From: Candidatus Wallbacteria bacterium
GTDB taxonomy: Bacteria > Muiribacteriota > JAQTZZ01
Length of the DNA: 64,000 nt
Direction: 5' to 3'
Assembly (NCBI GenBank): GCA_028687545.1
Contig: JAQTZZ010000013.1
Span: 1 to 64,000, forward strand
In this document: piece by piece, positions 37,683 to 45,428 of the stretch
How positions within the stretch are numbered: position 1 is the first letter of the stretch
Layout of the letters: the number at the start of each line of letters is the position of its first letter
Position numbers and translations under genes: made by a program
The notes under the pieces: model-generated
Database searches by the model: none
What the model saw: only the letters and a program-made list of their open reading frames with translations
Told to the model about the DNA's origin: nothing

Positions 37683-40103
37683 ATGGCTGACAAGAATAAA
37701 AAAAACCTTCAAGACAAGACGCTGATCGAGGATCGCACTATCCTGGAATCAGACCGTACACTGGCCGGAAAAACTGGCGATCCCGGGCACAAACTGTCCA
37801 GTTTCAGGGATTATTCAGTGCTGGAGCTGCTGCCTGCCGCGGGATCAGAAGCAGACATCTACAAAGCGGCAAAAAACGGTGAAGTCAGAATTCTGAAGCT
37901 ATACAGATTCGGAAACAATCCCAATCTGGAAGCTTTGAAGAAGATCCACGAAATCAGCGGCAAATTTCCAGCTGATGTGGTCAGGATCTTCGAATCGGAT
38001 TTCGACGAGGAATTGAAGCGTTACTATGAAATCATCGAATATCTCCCGCTTGGATCACTGAGAGAACTTTTTGACATGCTGCGGGGTAACGACCGCCTTC
38101 TGATTGATGTGATCCGCTGCTTCAACAATGGACTCAGGCTGCTGCACTCCAATAATCTGCTGCACCTGGACCTGAAACCTTCCAACGTGATGCTGCGGAC
38201 TCTGGACCCCTTGAAACTTGTTTTCACAGATTACGGAGTTTCTTCCGTGATTGATGATGAAATCTCCAGAAAAATGACGGTCAACCTGAAAGGCACTCCC
38301 ATTTACTGGTCCCCGGAAGCTTTCACTCAGATCGTAGGCCGCGAGTCAGACTTCTGGTCTCTGGGCATGATTGTGCTGGAAATCCTGCTCGGCAGGCATC
38401 CCCTGCAGGGGCAGGATATGCGGGTAATCATGTATACTCTTGCCACCAAGGGGATCGATGTGGATCAGTCTCTCCCTGACAGATATCAGCTGCTTCTGAA
38501 AGGGCTTTTAACTCGAAATCCCAGAAAGCGCTGGGGCTATGATCAGGTAGCCCGCTGGCTGGCCGGGGATTCGGAAATCCCGGTCTTTTTCGATTTCTGC
38601 CAGGAAATCAAGGGCCTTCAAAAACCTTTCGGTTTCAGAGAAGCTGACTACCATTCCCTGGAGGAACTGCTGCATGCCTTTGTGCATGACGAAGACTCCT
38701 GGGAGACGGCTAAGATCATCATCGGACACGGATATCTCGAAGACTGGCTGAAGCGGAACGGCGAGTTCGACAAATGCGTAATCATCGAAAAGCTGAGAAA
38801 ACTTTCCAGGAATGACCTGGATTTCCTGCTTCTGAAACTGACCCTCACTTTTTTGCGTGGCACTGGATTTGTAGTTTTCGGTAAATTGATCAGTTTCCAG
38901 AGCGTTTATCAGATTACCACCAGGGCTTTAGAAGGCAAGTGCACTCCAGGCGAAACCAATGTGATCAAATCTGTGATTTCAGGAGCGCTGCTGACTTATT
39001 ATACTGATTACCTGACTTCGATCCAGCGTGACCCTGAAGGGGACGAGTTCTGCCTGCTGCTGCGGGTGATGAAATTCAATGTTCCCAAGATGCTGTTTGA
39101 AGACAGCCTGAACAGTCTGCTGGAGATCTTTGAATTCTGGTGGAAACCCCAGGAGTTCATATTTCCTGGAAACTGCGGAATCAAGGAAAAGATCGCCATG
39201 TTGAAAAACCACGGCGAACTTCTTCTGCGCAAGACCGAGCTCGAGGCCCTGTCTGAGAAGTACTATCTGCCGCTCGAAATCATGGAAAACCTGGGGGCCA
39301 GTCAGCCGGATGTGGTGGTGGATTATTTACGAATCCTGCAGAAGCTGCGCCAGGATGACTCGCTGATCGAAAAAGCTAAAATCAAGGAATCAGTGTTTTC
39401 TGTCAAGAAATATGTGGAAATCGGCAAGTTCCGGAAGAACAAGATCGACCTGTTTCTGCTGAGCAGGCTCCCGCTCCTCTCACAGCATTTATTCGCAGTC
39501 AGATTCAAGACTTACGAATTCAAGATGCTCAGGGAGTATCTCGAGATCCTGAAAGGCTGCGATCTGGAATGGACCAGAGCGGACAAGGAAGCCATCGACG
39601 ACCTGGCCGAGAGCATGGAACCAAGGTCTTATCAGACCAGGAAGTATTTTTTCGCCTGCCTGAACGGACTGGTCTTCGGCTGGGTCTTCGCCATGTTCGG
39701 CATTCTCTACCTGGATTTTCTGGCAGGAATTAAATACTATATTCCTAATCCCAGTTCCTCTTCCGGGATGCTGGTGCTGGGGTTGGGATTTCTGGTGGGG
39801 ATTGTCCGCAGTTTTGAGGAACCGGAAGGGGAAAGGCTCAACGAATTTGTGAGATGGTTTCTGGCAAGTTCGCTGGTGCTGTTCGCTTTTTTCCTGTTGA
39901 TGTGCAGGCTGATTCCATGGAGCGGACCCTATGGAGCAGCTGCAGTCGGGTTCCTGCTCGGCAGCTTTTTTTATTTTATTGTGAGCGAGTATTACACAGA
40001 GATCCGGGTCAGCAGGATTTACGACAAATACCTCTACCGGATACTTGCGGTCAGAAATCAAACAACAAGGGAAGTGAAAAATGAAATTGGAAAATCTGCC
40101 TAA
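37683..40103 (+). CDS. Membrane-anchored Ser/Thr protein kinase, family copy 4 (first gene of the AAA+/rSAM/FHA operon)
   Basis: 806 residues from the ATG at 37683. An upstream in-frame start at 37632 is less likely, because the paralogs begin just before the acceptor motifs. The N-terminus has EDRTILESDRTLAG. Kinase landmarks: RILKLYRFG, HLDLKPSN at ~160, SPEAF. The magnesium motif reads TDYGVSS, so DFG is DYG here only. The family middle (FEFWWKPQE, FLRGTGFVVFGKL) and C-terminal membrane helices are present. Its 3' end overlaps the AAA+ gene by 23 bp, which ties this paralog to a remodelling ATPase. Confidence 0.9.
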   Translation: MADKNKKNLQDKTLIEDRTILESDRTLAGKTGDPGHKLSSFRDYSVLELLPAAGSEADIYKAAKNGEVRILKLYRFGNNPNLEALKKIHEISGKFPADVVRIFESDFDEELKRYYEIIEYLPLGSLRELFDMLRGNDRLLIDVIRCFNNGLRLLHSNNLLHLDLKPSNVMLRTLDPLKLVFTDYGVSSVIDDEISRKMTVNLKGTPIYWSPEAFTQIVGRESDFWSLGMIVLEILLGRHPLQGQDMRVIMYTLATKGIDVDQSLPDRYQLLLKGLLTRNPRKRWGYDQVARWLAGDSEIPVFFDFCQEIKGLQKPFGFREADYHSLEELLHAFVHDEDSWETAKIIIGHGYLEDWLKRNGEFDKCVIIEKLRKLSRNDLDFLLLKLTLTFLRGTGFVVFGKLISFQSVYQITTRALEGKCTPGETNVIKSVISGALLTYYTDYLTSIQRDPEGDEFCLLLRVMKFNVPKMLFEDSLNSLLEIFEFWWKPQEFIFPGNCGIKEKIAMLKNHGELLLRKTELEALSEKYYLPLEIMENLGASQPDVVVDYLRILQKLRQDDSLIEKAKIKESVFSVKKYVEIGKFRKNKIDLFLLSRLPLLSQHLFAVRFKTYEFKMLREYLEILKGCDLEWTRADKEAIDDLAESMEPRSYQTRKYFFACLNGLVFGWVFAMFGILYLDFLAGIKYYIPNPSSSSGMLVLGLGFLVGIVRSFEEPEGERLNEFVRWFLASSLVLFAFFLLMCRLIPWSGPYGAAAVGFLLGSFFYFIVSEYYTEIRVSRIYDKYLYRILAVRNQTTREVKNEIGKSA

Positions 40104-42030
40104 ATGGGCTAGAGAGATTGTCAGATTCCTTTCGATCAGACCCCAGTTCGCACTCTGGGGAAACATCTATGACATCTACCCTTTTGAAAAGGACGGACGG
40201 ATCGTCACCTTTAAAATAACTGATTATCTGAGGGAAATTTTAAAAAGCGAGGGCTTTGACCTGATCCTGGAATATGAACCTCTTTATGGATTCTCAATGC
40301 TTGACGGAGATCCTGAAGTATTCAAAAAAATCATGGAAGGCAAAGTAGAACAGAAAGTATCTGAACACAATCCGCGAACTGCTCAGGGCATCGGCATGGC
40401 AGCGACTGCTGTGATGGCTCCAGTACTTGCCGTGGGTGCTGCGGCGATCAAGGGCACTGACTGGCTGATCTCCAGGAATAAACCCCTGCTCTGCTCCCTG
40501 TCCAAAGGATATGACATCATTGAGAAACTTACCCACAACGACCTGGCATATGTGGCTGTGATCCTTAAATATGTTTCAAGGCTTTCCGACATCTGCAGCC
40601 CTGTTGATCAAAGCGAGTTTTACTACCGGCTGTTCCGACTGCTGCACAATTCCAGCCCTAAGATGATCGGTGGCTCCCGCTATCCAAAATTCAATACCAC
40701 GATCTTCGTGATGGACAAGGAAAACGACATCCCTGCCTGGTTCACGATCGGGAACCCTAAAATGAAAGTGATCTCGATCCCCAAGCCGGACAATCAACTC
40801 CGGAAGGCCATCGTGCAGAACGTGGCTAAGAATCTGGGCGGATTTGAAACGATCGAGGAAGTCAAACGAAAAGATTACCTCTCTTTGTTCGTGGATCAGA
40901 CAAACGAGCTCTATGCCAGCGAAATAATTTCCATCGTCAACCTTGCCAAAAAAGAGAACATCTCCTTTGCAGATATCGGGGACGCAATCAAGCGCTATAA
41001 GCTCGGCATCATAGAAAATCCCTGGTCAAAACTTGATCCTGTTAAGATCAATGACTCTGAATCCATTCTGATGAAAAGGGTCAAAGGTCAACCCAGGGCT
41101 CTGCGCAAGGCTGCTGACATCATCAAACGTTCGGTCTACAATCTTTCCGGTTCTCAGTACTCCAAATTCTCCCAGAAACCGAAAGGTGTGATGTTCCTCG
41201 CCGGACCCACAGGAGTAGGAAAGACGGAGCTTGCCAAATCTTTGGCTGAACTGATCTTCGGTTCTGAGACCAGTTATGTGCGTTTCGACATGAGCGAATT
41301 CTCCAGGGAGCACACTGACCAGAGAATGATCGGAGCACCTCCCGGTTATGTCGGTTACGAAGTCGGAGGAGAGCTGACCAATGCAGTCAAGCAGAATCCG
41401 TTTGCAGTCCTGCTGTTCGACGAAATCGAAAAGGCACACCCTAAGATCCTGGATATATTTCTCCAGCTTCTCGATGATGGCAGGCTCTCTTCCGGCCGGG
41501 GTGAAACTGTTTATTTCTCTGAATGTCTAATCATTTTCACCTCTAATCTTGGAGTTTATGAAATCGGGCCTTCAGGCGAAAAAATCCAGCGGATCAAGCC
41601 TGAGATGGGTTATGAGCAGATCGAGCAGAATGTGCGCAACGCCATTGAGGATTATTTCAAGTTCACGATCCAGAGGCCTGAAATTTTGAACAGGATCGGC
41701 GAAAATGTGGTGATTTTCGATTATATCAGGAAAGAAGTGGCAGGACAGATCTTCGAAAAAATGCTTTCCAATGTGGTGGGAAAGCTTACTGAAACCTTCA
41801 GGATCGATATCAGAATGGAGCCTGAATTCAAGGAGAAATTGAGAAGCGTCTGCTGTGAAAATCTGGCCATGGGCGGGCGCGGCATAGGCAACAAAGTGGA
41901 GGAGATCCTGGTGAATCCGATTTCACGTTCATTGTTCCAGCTTTCAGCCAAAGAAGGGGAGATTTACACACTGACGGATATTGAAAAGGAAAACGGCTCA
42001 TGGCAGCTGAAAATGAAAAAAGTGGCCTGA
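40081..42030 (+). CDS. Clp-like AAA+ ATPase with unusual N-terminal region
   Basis: 649 residues. The C-terminal half is a ClpB/ClpA D2-type module: Walker A GPTGVGKTE (~375), FDMSEFSREHT, GAPPGYVGYEVGG pore-type loop, Walker B VLLFDEIEKAHP (~443), TSNLG sensor 1, then a ClpB small domain with MGGRGIGNKVEE. The N-terminal half lacks Walker A but has the ALWGNIYDIYPF pattern of larger ATPases with a degenerate first module. It also has an Ala/Gly-rich hydrophobic segment (~100-125, GMAATAVMAPVLAVGAAAIKG) reminiscent of that in the MSHAVV proteins. It overlaps the kinase gene by 23 bp and the radical SAM gene by 31 bp. A protein-complex remodeller acting on the kinase pathway is the inference. 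Confidence 0.88.
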   Translation: MKLENLPKWAREIVRFLSIRPQFALWGNIYDIYPFEKDGRIVTFKITDYLREILKSEGFDLILEYEPLYGFSMLDGDPEVFKKIMEGKVEQKVSEHNPRTAQGIGMAATAVMAPVLAVGAAAIKGTDWLISRNKPLLCSLSKGYDIIEKLTHNDLAYVAVILKYVSRLSDICSPVDQSEFYYRLFRLLHNSSPKMIGGSRYPKFNTTIFVMDKENDIPAWFTIGNPKMKVISIPKPDNQLRKAIVQNVAKNLGGFETIEEVKRKDYLSLFVDQTNELYASEIISIVNLAKKENISFADIGDAIKRYKLGIIENPWSKLDPVKINDSESILMKRVKGQPRALRKAADIIKRSVYNLSGSQYSKFSQKPKGVMFLAGPTGVGKTELAKSLAELIFGSETSYVRFDMSEFSREHTDQRMIGAPPGYVGYEVGGELTNAVKQNPFAVLLFDEIEKAHPKILDIFLQLLDDGRLSSGRGETVYFSECLIIFTSNLGVYEIGPSGEKIQRIKPEMGYEQIEQNVRNAIEDYFKFTIQRPEILNRIGENVVIFDYIRKEVAGQIFEKMLSNVVGKLTETFRIDIRMEPEFKEKLRSVCCENLAMGGRGIGNKVEEILVNPISRSLFQLSAKEGEIYTLTDIEKENGSWQLKMKKVA

Positions 42031-42620
42031 TCAATCTGATCCATTTCCCTGTGCTGACCCTTGGAATCGGGAAACGCATCGGGATCTGGTTTCAGGGCTG
42101 CTCAATCCACTGCCCTGACTGCATCGCGCGGCACACCTGGGATTTTTCCGAGGAGTACCGGATTGAGATATCTGAAGTGATTGTGTCTGTCAGGAAATAC
42201 GCTGCCGATTCTCCAGAAGGGATCACGATTTCCGGAGGCGAACCTTTTGATCAGCCTGAAGCTCTGCATGGACTGCTTGAAGGTTGCAGAAATGAAGGAT
42301 TTGAAGATATCATGGTTTATTCAGGATATGAATTTTCGCGGTTGCAAAAACTTTATAAAAAGACTGTTTCTCTGATCACGACTCTGATTGACGGCAGATT
42401 CGTGTCAGGAGACGCTACCAGGAGTGTCTGGAAAGGGTCTGAAAACCAGAAAATGCATATTATTACCCGGAAAAAGGGACTGCGTGAGAGATATCTGGCC
42501 TTCCGTGAAAGTGAAACAGGGAAGAGATCTTTGCAGATTGTGGAAAACAGTGGAAAAATATTTGTGGTCGGGATTCCTGACCAGAAAGACGCTGAGGTGA
42601 TCAAACATGGGCTTGTTTAA
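42000..42620 (+). CDS. NrdG-like small radical SAM protein (4Fe-4S single-cluster type)
   Basis: 206 residues. CSIHCPDC gives the Cx3Cx2C cluster motif, and ISGGEPFDQ is the SAM-binding motif of glycyl-radical activating enzymes such as NrdG. No glycyl-radical enzyme (NrdD, PFL) lies nearby, so activation of ribonucleotide reductase is unlikely to be its local role. Instead it overlaps the Clp-like AAA+ gene by 31 bp and originally overlapped the FHA gene. The final codons (KHGLV, stop) lie inside the left 66-bp repeat, so the protein is complete despite the insertion that follows. Confidence 0.85.
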   Translation: MAAENEKSGLINLIHFPVLTLGIGKRIGIWFQGCSIHCPDCIARHTWDFSEEYRIEISEVIVSVRKYAADSPEGITISGGEPFDQPEALHGLLEGCRNEGFEDIMVYSGYEFSRLQKLYKKTVSLITTLIDGRFVSGDATRSVWKGSENQKMHIITRKKGLRERYLAFRESETGKRSLQIVENSGKIFVVGIPDQKDAEVIKHGLV

Positions 42621-42638
42621 AATCTGTCCCTGCTGCGG
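42573..42638 (+). repeat. Left 66-bp direct repeat
   Basis: Begins attcctgaccagaaagacg and ends tgctgcgg. It contains the last codons of the radical SAM gene and a duplicated start of the FHA gene. It is identical to the copy at 45363. Confidence 0.9.
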
Positions 42639-42648
42639 ACACAATTAG
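42607..42648 (+). pseudogene. Truncated duplicate of the FHA-gene start
   Basis: This 5' copy encodes MGLFKICPCCG followed by two foreign codons and a stop. It matches the first eleven codons of the FHA gene at 45397 and is a by-product of the repeat flanking the insertion. Confidence 0.8.
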
Positions 42649-42733
42649 GTTGGGCGCAATCCTTTCGGCTACGCTGAAAAAGGAAGATACCAAGGATTTC
42701 AAGCTGATAGGGAATTCATTCCAGATTGTTTAG
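42638..42733 (+). pseudogene. Possible 3' fragment of an unknown gene at the left edge of the insert
   Basis: One frame runs open from the repeat junction for ~31 codons with a protein-like composition (LKKEDTKDFKLIGNSF) and then stops. It has no start and could be a gene tail captured at the insertion boundary, but chance is not excluded. Confidence 0.25.
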
Positions 42734-42863
42734 AAGTTCGTGGGAACAGGTGGCCATGGCAGGGTAGTAACAGTGTTAGACATACACTTAGCATTCAAAC
42801 TGAGCAAAGTGTAGGCCTGACACTCTGATCTGATCCAGCGGAAGCTGGAATCAAGGGAAGTTC

Positions 42864-42910
42864 GGGGTCATGTCGTTCCCAATTTCTCACCCTAACTACG
42901 ACTTGACCTC
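42864..42910 (+). repeat. REP-like imperfect palindrome, copy 1
   Basis: 47 bp with arms GGGGTCATGTCGTT and TACGACTTGACCTC around a 19-base loop; the arms can pair as a hairpin. Copy 2 lies 238 bp downstream with the same loop type (cccaatttct.accc). It lies in the ~450-bp gene-free stretch 42734-43187, which otherwise shows no gene. Confidence 0.6.
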
Positions 42911-43101
42911 GTCGGTAGGAGCTTTCGATTCTTAAGTTACCCAATATCCAGGTTGCTGCAGTTGCACTGGAAGCGGTAAGAGCACAATTCCGAACAATTT
43001 ATTATCATGTACTGATAATGTAGTGTTAACGAGTAGTATACGCTTAGTCAACGGTTCGTCAACGCTAAATTAACATTATATGATATAATATATACAAGAT
43101 C

Positions 43102-43148
43102 GGGGTCATGTTGTGCCCAATTTCTTACCCAAACCACAACTTGACCTC
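43102..43148 (+). repeat. REP-like imperfect palindrome, copy 2
   Basis: 47 bp with arms GGGGTCATGTTGTG and CACAACTTGACCTC. Relative to copy 1, TCG/CGA in the arms has become TTG/CAA, so both sides of a stem pair changed together. This compensatory change supports a selected or recently mobile hairpin. Confidence 0.6.
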
Positions 43149-43187
43149 GTCCAAATGCGATCAAAAACCATGTAGGGGGAATCCTGG

Positions 43188-43298
43188 ATGGCAATCGTAA
43201 AATGGAATCCAGCAATCGAATCGATCAAGGGGAAAGTCAAAGGTTTTGTCTACACCAAAAACGGGATCGTCAAAGCTGACTTGCTTAATCAACGATGA
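43188..43298 (+). pseudogene. 36-residue 5' fragment of a small hypothetical gene
   Basis: ATG frame reading MAIVKWNPAIESIKGKVKGF and ending VKADLLNQR. The opening resembles small phage- or accessory-island proteins that begin M(A)xVKWNP.... The frame stops after 36 codons and overlaps the start of the next frame, so it is probably a truncated remnant joined to other DNA near 43280. Confidence 0.35.
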
Positions 43299-43896
43299 TA
43301 ATTATCCAGTTGACAAAGCCCAAGAATGGCATCAATCTGAAGAAGACACTCCTCACTTTCAGTCTATGATGAAAAAAGTGCTTAAATATGAAAGATTTTC
43401 ATCCTTGGATAGAGAACTCCAATGGAAAGAATACATACGTTTAACTTACGGGGCTATCTGCGATATTGTCCATACGAAAGGACAAGAGGCAGCGCAAACT
43501 TATTTTCATTCTGTTATCAGTTCATCATTCGATGGAATCAATGTGATGAGTTTTGAGGAAAAAAGTTGTGCTGAGGCGTTAGATAGATTTCTCGAAGTTG
43601 TTGGACACATAGCTATCATGTTGTGCGCCAGCAATCCGATTATCACTGTCGGATTAGACCTTGAATCCAAATTCGGCCTTAATGGCCCTGTTTCGGGTTT
43701 TTTCAACCCTGATCAAGCTGCGCGTTTGTTTGAGTTGTTGCCAACCTCTTATAGAGAATTTTTCAAGAGGCTGCAAGAGAATGACGCTGAAGTGAAAGCG
43801 TGTCTTGATGGATTTAACAATCTGCCGGATATTACGGAAGAAGAGATAGAAAAACAGATGGGAAATGATTGTTTTAACATTGTAAAAATGGAATAG
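43246..43896 (+). CDS. Hypothetical protein, probably 5'-truncated or rearranged
   Basis: An open frame of 216 codons from a TTG; an internal ATG at 43366 would give 176. The first dozen codons are read in another frame from the preceding fragment, and protein-like composition begins at about CLINDDNYPVD. The body is acidic and mostly helical (LDRELQWKEYIRLTYGAICDIV, EEEIEKQMGNDCF). No family is recognised. It may be the 3' part of a larger gene brought in with the insert. The DUF1016 gene follows after ~70 bp. Confidence 0.4.
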   Translation: MSTPKTGSSKLTCLINDDNYPVDKAQEWHQSEEDTPHFQSMMKKVLKYERFSSLDRELQWKEYIRLTYGAICDIVHTKGQEAAQTYFHSVISSSFDGINVMSFEEKSCAEALDRFLEVVGHIAIMLCASNPIITVGLDLESKFGLNGPVSGFFNPDQAARLFELLPTSYREFFKRLQENDAEVKACLDGFNNLPDITEEEIEKQMGNDCFNIVKME

Positions 43897-43964
43897 CTGG
43901 TTAGAATCCAGGGAGGGCGGGGAAACGGGTAAGACTATCAAAGAAAATTTGAAGGGTATTGGAT

Positions 43965-45020
43965 ATGAGTTCTAAAACAACTTCCTACAGCGAGCTGTTT
44001 TCGCAGATCAGAAAACTGATTCTTTCTGCTCGTAAAGCAGTAAGCCGTAATGTAGATACGATCCAGGTTCTGACTTGTTTTGAAATTGGCCGTAGGATTG
44101 TGGAACATGAGCAGCAGGGGCTTAAACGTGCAGAATACGGCAAACAAATACTCAAGGATCTCTCTAAACGCTTGACTGATGAGTTCGGCAAAGGTTTTTC
44201 TGAGGATAACCTTACTAATATGCGTAAATTTTATCTTGCCTATCGTGAACAAAAACAGATTTCCGAGACACCGTCTAGGAAATTGGCAACGCTAAAAGAT
44301 ACGCCGGAAACACATGCACAGCTCACTCTCAGCTGGTCCCATTATGTTTTCTTGATTGGTGTTAAAGATGAAAATGCCCGCAGATTTTATGAAATAGAAA
44401 CCGCGCAGCAGGACTGGTCATTGCGTGAACTCAAACGACAGTTTGATTCCGGCTTGTATGAACGACTGGCGCTCAGTCGTGATAAGGCAGCAATCATGAA
44501 GCTGGCACAGGAAGGGCAAACCGTTTCCAATCCCAAAGATTTACTTAAAGAACCTTACGTTTTAGAGTTTCTTGGACTTGACGAGAAATCAAAATATTCT
44601 GAAACCGATCTGGAATCGGCAATTATTGATAAGCTGGAACATTTTCTGCTAGAACTTGGAAAAGGGTTTCTTTTTGAGGCACGGCAAAAACGATTTACCT
44701 TTGATGAAGACCATTTTTTTGTTGATCTGGTTTTTTACAACCGGCTATTGCACTGCTATGTATTGATTGATCTCAAAATCGGCAAGCTAACCCATCAGAA
44801 TATTGGACAGATGCAGATGTATGTCAATTATTTCGACAGGTTTGTAAAATCAGAAGATGAAAATCCTACTGTGGGAATTATTCTCTGCAAAAAAAAGCAC
44901 GATGCTCTGGTGGAAATCACCTTACCCGTAAATGCCAATATTTTTGCCTCTGAGTATCAGCTTTATCTGCCGACCAAAGAAGAATTAAAGCAGAAACTGA
45001 TGGATTGGGCGGAAGAATGA
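43965..45020 (+). CDS. DUF1016 (YhcG-like) PD-(D/E)XK nuclease-fold protein
   Basis: 351 residues from the ATG at 43965; a TTG at 43959 adds two. The N-terminal domain (RKAVSRNVDTIQVLTCFEIGRRIVEHEQQG...LSKRLTDEFGKGFS..NLTNMRKFYLAY) is the diagnostic DUF1016_N winged region. The C-terminal half carries the nuclease core: GFLFEARQKRF, FFVDLVFYNRLLHCYVLIDLKIGK (the D...xxDxK catalytic pattern) and PTVGIILCKKKHD. Family members are common in defence and mobile islands, often beside restriction genes. It is complete and lies inside the 66-bp-flanked insertion next to a DUF262 fragment. Confidence 0.9.
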   Translation: MSSKTTSYSELFSQIRKLILSARKAVSRNVDTIQVLTCFEIGRRIVEHEQQGLKRAEYGKQILKDLSKRLTDEFGKGFSEDNLTNMRKFYLAYREQKQISETPSRKLATLKDTPETHAQLTLSWSHYVFLIGVKDENARRFYEIETAQQDWSLRELKRQFDSGLYERLALSRDKAAIMKLAQEGQTVSNPKDLLKEPYVLEFLGLDEKSKYSETDLESAIIDKLEHFLLELGKGFLFEARQKRFTFDEDHFFVDLVFYNRLLHCYVLIDLKIGKLTHQNIGQMQMYVNYFDRFVKSEDENPTVGIILCKKKHDALVEITLPVNANIFASEYQLYLPTKEELKQKLMDWAEE

Positions 45021-45065
45021 AATTGACAGGACGGATAATGCAAATCCAATTTAAGGGAGTGAAAA

Positions 45066-45254
45066 ATGGAATCATTTGATTCTACAAAAAAGAGCCTATA
45101 TGAAATCCTCAAAGATGTTAAACTCGGTAAAATTCAGCTTCCTGACTTTCAGAGAGGTTGGGTTTGGGATGACAACCGAATCAAAGGAATTTTAGCAAGC
45201 ATTGCAAAATCATTTCCCATTAATCTTTCCTACGAAAAATTGACACTCTCTTAA
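45066..45254 (+). pseudogene. DUF262 (GmrS/GmrSD-like) N-terminal fragment
   Basis: 62 codons. KIQLPDFQRGWVWDDNRIKGILASI is the conserved N-terminal DUF262 motif (the (I/L)PxFQR.(Y/W).W pattern) of proteins related to the GmrSD restriction enzyme. Normal members run to several hundred residues. Here the frame leaves the family consensus after SFPI and stops, so it is a truncated remnant. A ribosome site (GGGAGTG) precedes the ATG, so a short peptide may still be made. Confidence 0.65.
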
Positions 45255-45279
45255 TGTTAACTAGAAATCGGAGGGCAAG

Positions 45280-45390
45280 ATGGAAAATGTAAAAGGAGAA
45301 TTTCAAGAAAATGTTCAGGGCAAAGTGGAAGTGGAGATAGGAGACGCTCCTTATCCTATGGCATTCCTGACCAGAAAGACGCTGAGGTGA
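45280..45390 (+). pseudogene. Short reading frame running into the right repeat
   Basis: ATG after a GGAGG ribosome site. 28 codons of acidic, protein-like sequence (MENVKGEFQENVQGKVEVEI...) run into the right 66-bp repeat and stop there after 36 codons. It appears to be the start of a foreign gene cut off by the insertion boundary. Confidence 0.4.
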
Positions 45391-45428
45391 TCAAACATGG
45401 GCTTGTTTAAAATCTGTCCCTGCTGCGG
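45363..45428 (+). repeat. Right 66-bp direct repeat
   Basis: Identical to 42573-42638. It carries the authentic FHA start codon (45397), and its first part duplicates the end of the radical SAM gene. Confidence 0.9.

Larger units (their letters stand above)
42573..45428. mobile_element. Foreign ~2.8-kb insertion flanked by a perfect 66-bp direct repeat
   Basis: Sequence 42573-42638 is identical to 45363-45428, giving an insert-plus-one-repeat length of 2790 bp. The repeat spans the 3' end of the radical SAM gene and the 5' end of the FHA gene, so deleting one copy plus the insert restores a continuous overlapping operon. The insert is richer in A+T than its surroundings. It holds an intact DUF1016 nuclease gene, a DUF262 5' fragment, other gene fragments and two hairpin repeats, with no transposase or integrase. 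It could be site-specific or Campbell-type integration, or an assembly chimera joined through a k-mer-sized overlap. Confidence 0.65.

Noticed and set aside
39489-40166. 225-codon minus-strand frame across the kinase/AAA+ junction
   Set aside because: Antisense to two conserved overlapping genes; composition is typical of a shadow frame.
42000-42620. Calling the small radical SAM gene nrdG
   Set aside because: It has the SGGEP motif, but no nrdD is nearby and the operon context is different, so only 'NrdG-like' is supported.
42864-43148. Possible CRISPR repeats
   Set aside because: Only two copies, unequal surrounding sequence, spacing of 191 bp and no cas genes.
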